From contig CANJZE010000021.1 in the NCBI GenBank assembly GCA_947479455.1, positions 1-64,000 on the forward strand: 64,000 nucleotides of DNA. The letters are read 5' to 3'. The stretch's first letter is position 1. Each line of letters opens with the position of its first letter. The notes under the pieces were generated by a model. That model saw nothing but the letters and a program-made list of their open reading frames with translations, had not been told where the DNA came from and made no database searches. Positions 7,154 through 15,589 of the stretch are shown here, piece by piece. A program made the translations under genes and the position numbers. The stretch is from Bacteroidota bacterium (GTDB lineage Bacteria > Bacteroidota > Bacteroidia > Chitinophagales > LD1).

Positions 7154-7804
7154 ATGAAAAAATACACAGCAGAATTCATTGGCACTTTCATTTTAATTTT
7201 TGCAGGCACAGGATGTGTGGTCGTAAACGAACAACTAGGCGGACATTTAGGTTTAACGGGTATTGCCATGGTTTGGGGCTTTGCCATCATAGCACTCATT
7301 TATGCCTTTGGCGATATTTCGGGAACGCATTTAAACCCCGCAGTTACCGTTTCGTTTGCCGTTGACAAACGATTTGAATGGAAAGAAGTTCCCGCTTATT
7401 TAATGGCGCAATTCGCGGGGGCGTTAGGCGCGAGTTTACTTTTACATTTTCTGTTTCCCGAAAACAAAACGCTCGGCATTACGCAGCCATCAGGCACCGA
7501 AACGCAGGCGTTTATTATGGAAACCGTAATGACGTTTATTTTAATGCTCGTGATTTTGCGCGTGAGTGTTGGCGCTAAAGAAAAAGGAATTACCGCAGGT
7601 ATTGCCATTGGCGGCACAGTTTGGTTTCTCGTTCTTTTCGGTGGTCCTGTTTGCGGCACAGGTTTAAATCCTACGCGCTCTATTGCTCCCGCTATTGTTA
7701 CCGGAAATTTTCAATCACTATGGTTGTATATTGTTGCTCCGTTTGCAGGTGCGCTTACTGCCGTTTTCGTTCATAAATTTTTGCACACGCCTGAGAACAA
7801 TTAA
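7154..7804 (+). CDS. aqpS: MIP-family channel, AqpS-like aquaglyceroporin
   Basis: A 216-residue aquaporin-family channel with six membrane segments and two half-helices. The first pore motif is NPA (61-63, GTHLNPAVT); the second is NPT (172-174, GTGLNPTRS), so the second alanine is replaced, while the selectivity-filter Arg (175) remains. It lies between arsR plus the cysteine-rich peptide and a thioredoxin-type arsenate reductase. In the ars operon of Sinorhizobium meliloti, AqpS replaces ArsB/Acr3 and lets arsenite leave the cell down its gradient. The same role is inferred here, because no ArsB or Acr3 pump gene is present in the block. A general glycerol or water channel is the alternative. 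Confidence 0.85.
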   Translation: MKKYTAEFIGTFILIFAGTGCVVVNEQLGGHLGLTGIAMVWGFAIIALIYAFGDISGTHLNPAVTVSFAVDKRFEWKEVPAYLMAQFAGALGASLLLHFLFPENKTLGITQPSGTETQAFIMETVMTFILMLVILRVSVGAKEKGITAGIAIGGTVWFLVLFGGPVCGTGLNPTRSIAPAIVTGNFQSLWLYIVAPFAGALTAVFVHKFLHTPENN

Positions 7805-7814
7805 AAAAACATCC

Positions 7815-7883
7815 TTACACCAAGACGCGAAAACACAAAGGTTTAGCTAATGAAATTCTTTGCGCCTTCGCGCCTTTGTGTAA
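7815..7883. repeat. Imperfect palindrome between aqpS and arsC
   Basis: Arms at 7815-7840 and 7858-7883 pair over 26 bases with about five mismatches (TTACACnAAGnCGCGAA core). It fills almost the whole gap and ends 10 bases before the arsC ATG. It could act as a terminator-like stem or as a dispersed palindromic repeat. Confidence 0.55.
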
Positions 7884-7893
7884 ACTTTATTTT

Positions 7894-8310
7894 ATGAAAA
7901 ACATTCTCGTTCTCTGCACAGGCAACTCCTGCAGAAGTCAAATAGCACAAGCTTATTTGCAAAAACTTTGTGGCGATAAAGCAAAGGTGTACAGCGCAGG
8001 AATTGAAACGCATGGTGTAAACCCGCGCGCTATTGAAACCATGCGCGAAGACGGTATTGATATTTCGCACCACACCAGCAATCATATTGACGAATACACC
8101 CACCTTAGTTTCAATTTCATTATTACCGTTTGCGATAACGCTAAAGAAAACTGTCCATACTTTCCCGGCAATGCTAAACGCTTTCAACATAATTTCACCG
8201 ACCCTGCCAAAGCAAAAGGAACCGAAGAAGAAATTAGAGAAGCATTCAGGAAAGTGAGAGAGCAAATAAAAGTGTACTGCGAAGACTGGGCGAGCAAAGA
8301 ACTGTTGTAA
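7894..8310 (+). CDS. arsC: Arsenate reductase, thioredoxin-coupled ArsC (low-molecular-weight phosphatase fold)
   Basis: A 138-residue protein with the phosphatase P-loop CTGNSCRS (8-15). C8 is the nucleophile, and C80 and C87 in TVCDNAKENCPYFPG correspond to C10, C82 and C89 of the staphylococcal pI258 enzyme. That triple-cysteine relay identifies an arsenate reductase and not a plain tyrosine phosphatase. It reduces As(V) to As(III) using thioredoxin; the arsenite can leave through the AqpS channel encoded just upstream. An in-frame TTG at 7876 lies inside the palindromic repeat, so the ATG at 7894, directly before KNILVLCTG, was chosen. Confidence 0.92.
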   Translation: MKNILVLCTGNSCRSQIAQAYLQKLCGDKAKVYSAGIETHGVNPRAIETMREDGIDISHHTSNHIDEYTHLSFNFIITVCDNAKENCPYFPGNAKRFQHNFTDPAKAKGTEEEIREAFRKVREQIKVYCEDWASKELL

Positions 8311-8358
8311 TTCAACGAAACTTGAAACCATTCTTCTTTCAACTCCCACTCACTTAAT

Positions 8359-8366
8359 TATCTTCG
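8359..8366 (+). promoter_or_regulatory. Candidate -7 box (TATCTTCG) for the PorP/SprF gene
   Basis: TATCTTCG differs from TAnnTTTG at one base and stands 39 bases before the GTG start. The TTCG variant also occurs upstream of cysC and the ABC ATPase gene. No clear -33 element. Confidence 0.3.
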
Positions 8367-8405
8367 CCCGCGCAATATTTTAAATCAATAGCTGTTTACT
8401 TAACT

Positions 8406-9443
8406 GTGTTCAATCAATTTTATAAAAGGTGCTTTGCGCCATTTTTTTTCTTCCTAAGTTTTACTGCATCGGCACAGGATGTAGTCATGAGCCAGTATTT
8501 CTCGGCACCACTTTATCTTAATCCTGCATTGGCGGGAATTTCTTATGGTCCGCGCGCTACTTTAAACTACCGCAACCAGTGGAGTTCGCTGGGCGATGGA
8601 TTCAATGGCGGCTACACAACTTACATGGCGGGTGCCGATATGCATATTGATAAAATACGCGCAGGTATAGGCTTGCAGTTTGTGGGCGATTTAATTTCGA
8701 ACGGACTTTACGGAAGTTACAAAGCCAGTTTAATGTATTCGCAGCAAATAAAGTTCAATCGCAAAATGGCTATGAAGATTGGTATTGAAGGAACTTATAT
8801 TCACAAACAAATTCGCTGGAACGATTTAACCTGGAGCGATATGATAAATCCTTATACAGGTTTTTACAATAATGTAGATGTTCGAAATCCTACCAACGAA
8901 CCTGTGCCCGGAAAAACTTCTACCGACCAAGGCGATATGGGAGCGGGTCTGGTGTTTTTTACCGAAAAGTTATATGTGGGTTTTGCTGCCAATAATTTAT
9001 TGATGCGCAAGCAATCGGTAACCGGAAGGAGTAGCGATGCAATGCCTGCCCGTTTTGTATTTCACTTTGGAGCCAACCTCAATATTAAGCACCGTCACGA
9101 TAACCAGTACAATATTTGGATATCACCTAACGTTTTATTTGTGAACCAGGGCAAAGCATTGCAGGTGCAGGGAAGTTTGTTGGCAGGAATCAGTTTTATG
9201 TATTTCGGGCTCGGGTATAGAAATGTGATTTATAATTCGGATGCCGTAATTGGTTATTTAGGCTTTAAAAAAGGGAAATTCAGAGTGGGCTATAGTTATG
9301 ATTACACCATTTCGAAGCTGATGAATAAAACGGGTGGCACGCATGAACTTTCGTTTACGTTTAACTGGACGGGTGACGATAATTCACTGAATCCGAAAAA
9401 GAATAAGGGATATGTTCCTTGTCCTGATATTCTTAATTTTTAA
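8406..9443 (+). CDS. PorP/SprF-family T9SS membrane protein
   Basis: A 345-residue outer-membrane beta-barrel protein of the PorP/SprF family. It has a signal peptide (hydrophobic run around residues 12-20, cleavage after SA-SA, about residue 23), then the family hallmark MSQYFSAPLYLNPALAG and an aromatic, glycine-rich barrel. Members help secrete or anchor large gliding adhesins such as SprB. The only plausible start is GTG at 8406, which gives a complete signal peptide. It precedes a GldJ/GldK-type lipoprotein gene and lies some 6 kb from a giant SprB-repeat adhesin, a likely client. It is a family member rather than a proven PorP or SprF orthologue. Confidence 0.88.
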   Translation: MFNQFYKRCFAPFFFFLSFTASAQDVVMSQYFSAPLYLNPALAGISYGPRATLNYRNQWSSLGDGFNGGYTTYMAGADMHIDKIRAGIGLQFVGDLISNGLYGSYKASLMYSQQIKFNRKMAMKIGIEGTYIHKQIRWNDLTWSDMINPYTGFYNNVDVRNPTNEPVPGKTSTDQGDMGAGLVFFTEKLYVGFAANNLLMRKQSVTGRSSDAMPARFVFHFGANLNIKHRHDNQYNIWISPNVLFVNQGKALQVQGSLLAGISFMYFGLGYRNVIYNSDAVIGYLGFKKGKFRVGYSYDYTISKLMNKTGGTHELSFTFNWTGDDNSLNPKKNKGYVPCPDILNF

Positions 9444-9600
9444 AGCGGAAAGGAGTAAACGTTTTACGCGCGTGGCGCGCAGATGATGGAGAAGAAGAGA
9501 AAGCGGGGGCGCCAAATGATTTTAGTTGTTGTATTTTTTAGAAAAAACGACAGCAGCTACCTTGTTAAATACCACCGACAAAATTTATTAAGAAAACCTT

Positions 9601-9629
9601 TTTGACTTTACAGAGAAATTATACTTTAG
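9601..9629 (+). promoter_or_regulatory. Candidate promoter of the GldJ-like gene
   Basis: A TTTG at 9601-9604 and TACTTTAG at 9622-9629 (one mismatch to TAnnTTTG) are 17 bases apart. The ATG is at 9677. A similar TAGTTTAG lies at 41607-41614 upstream of secA. Confidence 0.35.
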
Positions 9630-9676
9630 CAACCTTATAAAAAAGAACCCTTTAAAAACTAAAATAAAAACAAACC

Positions 9677-11170
9677 ATGAAGCTTAGCAAATTGTATCCG
9701 CTTCTCGCTCTTCTGCTTTTTATCGCATCGTGCGGAAAAGAAAAATCTTCGGTAACCGGATGGAACTACAACGACACCAAGAATGGTGGATTTGAAGTGA
9801 CCAAATATCAAGGACAGGAAACAGGTCCGGGATTGGTTTATGTACAAGGGGGCACCTTTATTATGGGTAATACCGAACAAGATGTAATGTATGAATTTCA
9901 TAACGTAGCTCGCAGAGCTACTGTTTCTTCTTACTATATGGATGAAACCGAAGTTGCGAATGTTCACTACCGTGAATATTTATATTGGATGAATCGCGTT
10001 TTCGGAACTGATTTTCCGGATGTGGTACGCAAGGCCTTGCCTGATACATTGGTTTGGAGAGATGAGTTAGCTTACAACGAACCTTACGTGGAGTATTATT
10101 TCCGTCACCCGGCTTATGATTTTTATCCGGTAGTTGGTATCAATTGGTTGCAGGCAAATGATTTTGCTTCATGGCGTTCAGATCGCGTGAACGAAAGAAT
10201 CCTAATCACTAAAGGTGTGTTAGCTGAAAATCCTTCACAGGTAGGAAGTGATAATTTCAATACGGAATCCTATTTAGTAGGTCAATATGAAGGCGCTGCC
10301 GGAAAAAGACCTATGAAAGATTTGAACCCAACAGGAACAGGAACCCGTCACGTGCGTTTGGAGGATGGAATTATGTTGCCGAAGTATCGTTTGCCTACAG
10401 AGGCAGAATGGGAATATGCAGCGCTGGCTTTAATTGGAAACCAACCGGCAGGAACTGAAGAAAGAATTACAGACCGCAGAATTTATCCATGGAATGGAAC
10501 TTCAACTCGTTATCCTAAATCGGGAATGTGGCAAGGTACTTTTCTTGCAAACTTTAAAAGAGGCCGCGGAGATAACATGGGTATTTCAGGAAACTTAAAT
10601 GACAATGCAGATATAACTGCTCCTGTAAAATCTTTCATTCCTAACGATTTTGGTTTGTATAACATGGCAGGAAACGTAAACGAGTGGGTGATGGATGTGT
10701 ATCGCCCAATGACCACTGTTGACGCGAACGATTTTAAAACTTTCCGTGGAAATCAATTCAAAACAAAAGTATTGGATGCTGATGGAAACCCGGTTGAAAA
10801 AGACAGCTTAGGAAAAGTTCAATACCGCGATGTAACGCAGGAAGAAAGTGCTAACCGCAGAAACTACCGCAAAGGTGATGTAAGAAATTATACTGACGGT
10901 GATGAGAATTCTAATGTGGATTATAAATTTGGTCAGTCGAGTTTGATTGATGAGAACGTTCGTGTATATAAAGGCGGAAGCTGGAAAGACAGAGCTTACT
11001 TCTTATCTCCAGGAACCAGAAGATATTTGGATCAGGCATTAGCCACCGATGATTTAGGTTTCCGTTGTGCTATGGACAGAGTAGGTTCTCCTTCGGGAAA
11101 CTTTATGAAGGGCGGTAAAGGCGGAAATAACTTCCCTAAAGAAAAAGGAAAGAGAAAGATGAAAGGATAA
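9677..11170 (+). CDS. gldJ: GldJ/GldK-type gliding lipoprotein with a formylglycine-generating-enzyme fold
   Basis: A 497-residue outer-membrane lipoprotein with a short signal peptide ending FIASC (lipid anchor on C19). The domain is of the FGE-sulfatase family, with VQGGTFIMGN (from about residue 56), YYMDETEVAN, LPTEAEWEYAA, LYNMAGNVNEW, VYKGGSWKD and a final GFRCAMD. GldJ and GldK are structural parts of the Bacteroidota gliding/T9SS apparatus with this fold but no known catalytic role. The TGWNYND sequence after the anchor and the nearby murF favour GldJ over GldK. The C-terminal tail after residue 470 is Gly/Lys-rich. A terminator follows. The symbol is given with moderate certainty. 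Confidence 0.8.
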   Translation: MKLSKLYPLLALLLFIASCGKEKSSVTGWNYNDTKNGGFEVTKYQGQETGPGLVYVQGGTFIMGNTEQDVMYEFHNVARRATVSSYYMDETEVANVHYREYLYWMNRVFGTDFPDVVRKALPDTLVWRDELAYNEPYVEYYFRHPAYDFYPVVGINWLQANDFASWRSDRVNERILITKGVLAENPSQVGSDNFNTESYLVGQYEGAAGKRPMKDLNPTGTGTRHVRLEDGIMLPKYRLPTEAEWEYAALALIGNQPAGTEERITDRRIYPWNGTSTRYPKSGMWQGTFLANFKRGRGDNMGISGNLNDNADITAPVKSFIPNDFGLYNMAGNVNEWVMDVYRPMTTVDANDFKTFRGNQFKTKVLDADGNPVEKDSLGKVQYRDVTQEESANRRNYRKGDVRNYTDGDENSNVDYKFGQSSLIDENVRVYKGGSWKDRAYFLSPGTRRYLDQALATDDLGFRCAMDRVGSPSGNFMKGGKGGNNFPKEKGKRKMKG

Positions 11171-11191
11171 GAGAATCCTTTTCTATAAATG

Positions 11192-11223
11192 AAAAAGCCT
11201 TCCGATTGTCGGAGGGCTTTTTT
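11192..11223 (+). terminator. Intrinsic terminator after the GldJ-like gene
   Basis: AAAAAGCC-T-TCCGA pairs with TCGGA-G-GGCTTTTTT around a TTG loop. The run of six T closes the stem. It begins 21 bases after the stop. Confidence 0.85.
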
Positions 11224-11281
11224 GTTACCAAAACATAAATTCATTGTTTGTTATTATTGCACTGTTACACAAAAAATCACC

Positions 11282-12025
11282 ATGAGTTTGTCACTTACTT
11301 TTAAACGGAAATTCAAAACCATTTTTCTTCGTTTCAATCTACATAAGATAACTGAACCGTTCACGGGTGCCTTGTTGAATCTGGCTTACGTTTCTAAGTT
11401 CAGTGCGTGGCGCGCGCAAAACAGTAATCCGGCTTACAATGATTTTTATTTGGCAGATTGGGATTACGATAAGCGTTACAAACTCTATGAATTTATTTTG
11501 GGTCACGAAAAATTAGACCAGCCGGTAAATTATTTAGAGTTCGGAGTTTGCGAAGGGCATTCGTTTCGTTGGTGGTTGAAGAACAACAAAGATGCTTCAT
11601 CGCGCTTTTATGGTTTCGATACTTTTACCGGATTGCCCGAACAATGGGATCAGTTTAAAGCGGGTGATATGAGCACAAACGGAAATTTGCCCGATGTAAA
11701 TGGTGATACACGTGTTGAATTTTTGAAAGGACTTTTTCAGGAAACGCTTCCAGGTTTTTTAAAACAGTTCGAAAACTCGCGCAGAAAAATAATTCATCTT
11801 GATGCTGATTTGTATTCGTCAACGCTTTACACGCTCGCCAGTTTAGAACCATTTTTGAAAGAAGGTGATATTTTAATTTTTGATGAGTTCGGTGTGCCTA
11901 CACATGAGTTTCTTGCATTGATGAATTATCAGTCGGCTTTCAGAAGAGAAGTGGAGTTAATAGCTGCTGCTAATAATTATTTTTTTACTGCGTTTAAGGT
12001 GAAGGGATTGAAGAAGGGTTTCTAA
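11282..12025 (+). CDS. TylF/MycF-like class I SAM-dependent methyltransferase
   Basis: A 247-residue protein with the layout of the macrocin O-methyltransferase (TylF) family. It shows NYLEFGVCEGHSFRWW as the SAM-binding loop, GFDTFTGLPEQWD, HLDADLYSSTLYTL with the metal-binding Asp, and GDILIFDEFG. Such enzymes methylate sugar or small-molecule hydroxyls using SAM and Mg2+. An upstream in-frame ATG at 11189 lies in the preceding terminator stem, so the ATG at 11282 is preferred. It runs 12 bases before murF and probably shares its transcript, though a functional link to the cell wall is not evident. The substrate is unknown. Confidence 0.8.
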   Translation: MSLSLTFKRKFKTIFLRFNLHKITEPFTGALLNLAYVSKFSAWRAQNSNPAYNDFYLADWDYDKRYKLYEFILGHEKLDQPVNYLEFGVCEGHSFRWWLKNNKDASSRFYGFDTFTGLPEQWDQFKAGDMSTNGNLPDVNGDTRVEFLKGLFQETLPGFLKQFENSRRKIIHLDADLYSSTLYTLASLEPFLKEGDILIFDEFGVPTHEFLALMNYQSAFRREVELIAAANNYFFTAFKVKGLKKGF

Positions 12026-12037
12026 GAATACAATTTC

Positions 12038-13405
12038 ATGTCTCCAAATCTGATAGCAGAACTCTACTCACTTTATCTCGCTTCGAGCGGTGTAACTACC
12101 GACACCCGCAACATTAAGCAAGGCAATATTTTTTTTGCACTGAAAGGCGAAAATTTTAACGCAAATATTTTTGTGGAAGAAGCATTGGCAAAAGGAGCCT
12201 CGCATGTTGTAGTAGATGAAATTTCAAACCCTGAATGGGAAAGTACGTTTGGTGCGCGATTGATCTTAGTAGATGATGTTTTGAAAACACTTCAACTATT
12301 GGCCGGGCATCATCGTGCGCAATTAAAATGCCCTGTGCTGGCAATAACCGGCAGCAATGGAAAAACAACCACCAAGGAATTGATTGCCGCTGTGCTGTCT
12401 AAGAAATTTAAAACATCTGCTACTAAAGGAAATCTGAATAATCATATCGGCATTCCGCTGACCTTGCTTTCGATTAAAACTGATGTTGAATTTGCAGTGA
12501 TTGAAATGGGGGCAAATCATCAGGGGGAAATTGCTTCGTATTGCGAATACGTAAAACCTGAGTATGGTTTAATTACCAATGTTGGCTTAGCGCATATTGA
12601 AGGGTTCGGGGGGTTTGAAGGAGTTGTAAAAGGAAAGACAGAATTGTACCGCCATGTTTTTGAAAACGATGGACGAGTATTTCTCAATGATGATAATGAA
12701 GTGCTAAGAGATGCACTTGTTCAAGTTTTCTTGTCAACGAACAAACCGCTTATTGGGCTTGACAGATTAATCACGTATGGAAAAAACGCGCGATGGTGCA
12801 AAGGCAAAATCGGTAAGAGCAACGAATTTCTTTCTGTTGTAATAGCAGGAGAAACTATTCAAACTAATCTGGTTGGCGAATACAATTTCGAAAATGTAAT
12901 GGCAGCGGCTTGTGTGGGTATTCATTTTGGAGTTGAAGCAAAACAGATTAAAGAAGCGATTGAAAATTATGTGCCGACTAATAATCGGTCGCAAAAAATT
13001 GAGCTAGGTTCAAACACTATTATTCTTGATGCTTATAACGCAAATCCTTCGAGTATGCTCGAAGCATTAAAAAATTTCGAGAAATTGATTGTTGGTGAGA
13101 ACACCAACAATGGCGTTGTCGTTCTTGGACAAATGATGGAGTTGGGAAAATATTCTCAGGAGGAACACAAGAAAATAGTAGCGGCAGTAAGCAGTAGCAG
13201 TTGGCAGTATGTAAAAAAAGTATTCGTTGGAAAAGAGTTTGAATTTGTAAGCATCGTTGTAGGAGATAACACTAACAACGGCATATTATGGTTTGAAAAA
13301 ACAGAGGAGGTAAAAGTATGGTTCAAACAACAGCAGTTTGAAAACTGCTACATACTCATCAAGGGTTCGCGTAAAAATGAATTGGAAAAAATTCTAACCG
13401 ACTAA
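12038..13405 (+). CDS. murF: UDP-N-acetylmuramoyl-tripeptide-D-alanyl-D-alanine ligase
   Basis: Adds D-Ala-D-Ala to the UDP-MurNAc-tripeptide, the last cytoplasmic step of peptidoglycan precursor synthesis. The 455 residues have the Mur ligase plan: an N-terminal substrate domain with SGVTTDTRNIKQGNIFFAL, the ATP loop ITGSNGKTTTKEL (about 104-116), the carbamoyl-lysine region and ATKGNLNNHIGIPLTLL, then a C-terminal domain with ILDAYNANPSSM, diagnostic of MurF. It stops five bases before the convergent uvrB stop. Length and motifs are normal. Confidence 0.95.
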   Translation: MSPNLIAELYSLYLASSGVTTDTRNIKQGNIFFALKGENFNANIFVEEALAKGASHVVVDEISNPEWESTFGARLILVDDVLKTLQLLAGHHRAQLKCPVLAITGSNGKTTTKELIAAVLSKKFKTSATKGNLNNHIGIPLTLLSIKTDVEFAVIEMGANHQGEIASYCEYVKPEYGLITNVGLAHIEGFGGFEGVVKGKTELYRHVFENDGRVFLNDDNEVLRDALVQVFLSTNKPLIGLDRLITYGKNARWCKGKIGKSNEFLSVVIAGETIQTNLVGEYNFENVMAAACVGIHFGVEAKQIKEAIENYVPTNNRSQKIELGSNTIILDAYNANPSSMLEALKNFEKLIVGENTNNGVVVLGQMMELGKYSQEEHKKIVAAVSSSSWQYVKKVFVGKEFEFVSIVVGDNTNNGILWFEKTEEVKVWFKQQQFENCYILIKGSRKNELEKILTD

Positions 13406-13410
13406 CTTCT

Positions 13411-15444
13411 TTATCTATCACCAAATTTTTCTTTCAGCATTTTTTGCATGCGCTGCATTTCATCGCGCAAACGTGCCGCAGTTAAAAAATCAGTTTCGCG
13501 CGAAGCTTCCAACATTTTTTGTCGAGTTGATTCAATGGCTTTATGCAACTGTTGTACATTCATGTATTCTGTTTCAGGTTCTGCTACCATTGCAAATTCT
13601 TCCTCCATTTGTTCGTAACCGCCCGGTGAAGTTTTTCGGAAATCAAGCACCGAAGTTTGCTGCATAATTTCTTCTTTGCTTTTAAGAATGGTCATTGGTG
13701 TAATGTTGTTTTCAGCGTTATGCTTCAGCTGCTTTTCTCTTCTGCGATTGGTTTCATCAATAGTTAATTGCATGCTGTTGGTAATTTTATCGGCATACAT
13801 AATCACCTTACCATTTACATTTCGGGCAGCGCGCCCGCTTACCTGAATCAAACTTCTGCGGTTACGTAAAAATCCTTCCTTGTCAGCATCAAGAATAGCA
13901 ACGAGCGAAACTTCGGGTAAGTCTAATCCTTCGCGTAAAAGATTGACTCCAATCAACACGTCAAATTTTCCGAGACGTAAATCGCGAATGATTTCAATTC
14001 TATCGAGCGTATGTACTTCGCTGTGTATGTAGCGGCACTTGATGTTAATGCGCGACATATACTTGTTCAACTCTTCGGCCATGCGTTTAGTAAGGGTGGT
14101 TACTAAAATGCGTTCGTGCTTTTTTATACACTCATCAATTTCTTCGAGCAAATCATCAATTTGATTTAAGCTTGGTCGCACTTCAATTGGCGGGTCGAGC
14201 AAACCGGTGGGGCGAACCACCTGTTCAATAAAAGAACCTCCGGTTTTTTCCAATTCATAATCACCCGGAGTTGCACTAACATAAACTGCCTGTTTAACTG
14301 CCGCTTCAAATTCAGGAAAATTGAGCGGGCGATTATCCAATGCCGAAGGCAAACGAAAACCGTATTCCACCAAATTCATTTTGCGACTTCGGTCACCACC
14401 AAACATGCCACCTATTTGCGGAATGCTAACATGACTTTCATCTACCACCAATAAAAAATCATCAGGAAAATAATCGAGCAAACAATAGGGACGAGTTCCT
14501 TTTGCTCTTCTATCAAGGAATCGCGAATAATTTTCAATGCCCGAACAATAACCGAGTTCGCGCATCATTTCCATGTCAAACTCCACCCGCTCTTTTATAC
14601 GCGCAGCTTCGGCATGTCTTCCTACTTCCTTAAAATATTGAATTTGCGTATCTAGCTCCAAACGAATTTCATCTAAGATTTGTAACAACGAATCTTTAGA
14701 GGTAACATAAAGATTAGCTGGGAAAATAGAAGCCGTATCTGTTTTACCAATAGAGCGACCGGTAACGGGGTCAAAATTTTCTATCTCCTCCACTTCATCG
14801 CCAAAAAAAGTAATACGAAAAGCATAGTCTACATAAGGCAATGCAATTTCTACTACATCGCCTTTTACGCGGAAAGTTCCGCGCTGCAATTCTTCGCCAC
14901 GCGAATACAAACTATCTACCAGGCTATGCAAAAATTTATTTCGCGCAATGATTTGGTTTTTGTGAACCTTAATAATTCCATTTTCAATTTCAACCGGATT
15001 TCCTAATCCATAAATACAACTCACCGAAGCCACCACAATTATATCTCTTCTGCCTGAGAGCAAAGACGCAGTTGTGCTTAGTCGCAGCTTCTCAATTTCT
15101 TCGTTGACCGCTAAATCCTTTTCAATGTAAGTGCCCGATGAAACGATGTAAGCCTCCGGTTGATAGTAATCGTAGTACGAAACGAAATACTCCACTGCGT
15201 TATCGGGAAAAAACTGTTTGAACTCTCCATACAATTGCGACACAAGTGTTTTGTTATGCGTGAGAATGAGCGTTGGCTTTTGTACTTGCTGAATCACATT
15301 CGCCATGGTGAATGTTTTTCCCGAGCCGGTTACGCCAAGCAAAACCTGATGTTTTTCGTTTTCACGAATGCCATGAACGATTTGTTTAATGGCATCGGGT
15401 TGGTCGCCCGCAGGTTTGTATTTTGTGATGAGATTGAATTCCAT
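13411..15444 (-). CDS. uvrB: UvrABC excinuclease subunit B
   Basis: The damage-verification helicase-like subunit of nucleotide excision repair. The 677 residues contain Walker A GVTGSGKT (about 39-46), the beta-hairpin region VSYYDYYQPEAY, the DEAD-like DESH box, motif VI RAARN, and a C-terminal UVR motif that contacts UvrC (about residues 635-670). The length is standard. It is transcribed leftward, converging on murF, and an upstream -7-like TAAACTTG lies about 15-20 bases before the ATG. No uvrA or uvrC gene is nearby. Confidence 0.97.
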   Translation of the reverse strand: MEFNLITKYKPAGDQPDAIKQIVHGIRENEKHQVLLGVTGSGKTFTMANVIQQVQKPTLILTHNKTLVSQLYGEFKQFFPDNAVEYFVSYYDYYQPEAYIVSSGTYIEKDLAVNEEIEKLRLSTTASLLSGRRDIIVVASVSCIYGLGNPVEIENGIIKVHKNQIIARNKFLHSLVDSLYSRGEELQRGTFRVKGDVVEIALPYVDYAFRITFFGDEVEEIENFDPVTGRSIGKTDTASIFPANLYVTSKDSLLQILDEIRLELDTQIQYFKEVGRHAEAARIKERVEFDMEMMRELGYCSGIENYSRFLDRRAKGTRPYCLLDYFPDDFLLVVDESHVSIPQIGGMFGGDRSRKMNLVEYGFRLPSALDNRPLNFPEFEAAVKQAVYVSATPGDYELEKTGGSFIEQVVRPTGLLDPPIEVRPSLNQIDDLLEEIDECIKKHERILVTTLTKRMAEELNKYMSRINIKCRYIHSEVHTLDRIEIIRDLRLGKFDVLIGVNLLREGLDLPEVSLVAILDADKEGFLRNRRSLIQVSGRAARNVNGKVIMYADKITNSMQLTIDETNRRREKQLKHNAENNITPMTILKSKEEIMQQTSVLDFRKTSPGGYEQMEEEFAMVAEPETEYMNVQQLHKAIESTRQKMLEASRETDFLTAARLRDEMQRMQKMLKEKFGDR

Positions 15445-15512
15445 TTTTTCGCAACCGCAAGTTTACTCTTTCAAATTTCAAGTTTCAAGTTTATCTGCAC
15501 TTCGATAAATAA

Positions 15513-15544
15513 AAAAAGCACCCTTCTTTCAAAGAGTGCTTTTT
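15513..15544 (-). terminator. Intrinsic terminator of the giant adhesin gene
   Basis: AAAAAGCAC (15513-15521) pairs with GTGCTTTTT (15536-15544). Read leftward, the stem is followed by a run of seven T. It lies 46 bases beyond the adhesin stop. The matching A run on the other side means it could work in both directions. Confidence 0.8.
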
Positions 15545-15589
15545 GCATCTGGCTGCTTACTGCTTCTGCCTCCTGCCGCTTTGTGTTTT

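Noticed and set aside
15499-15511. The string ACTTCGATAAATA, also found near 53646
   Set aside because: A 13-base match twice in 64 kb is expected by chance.
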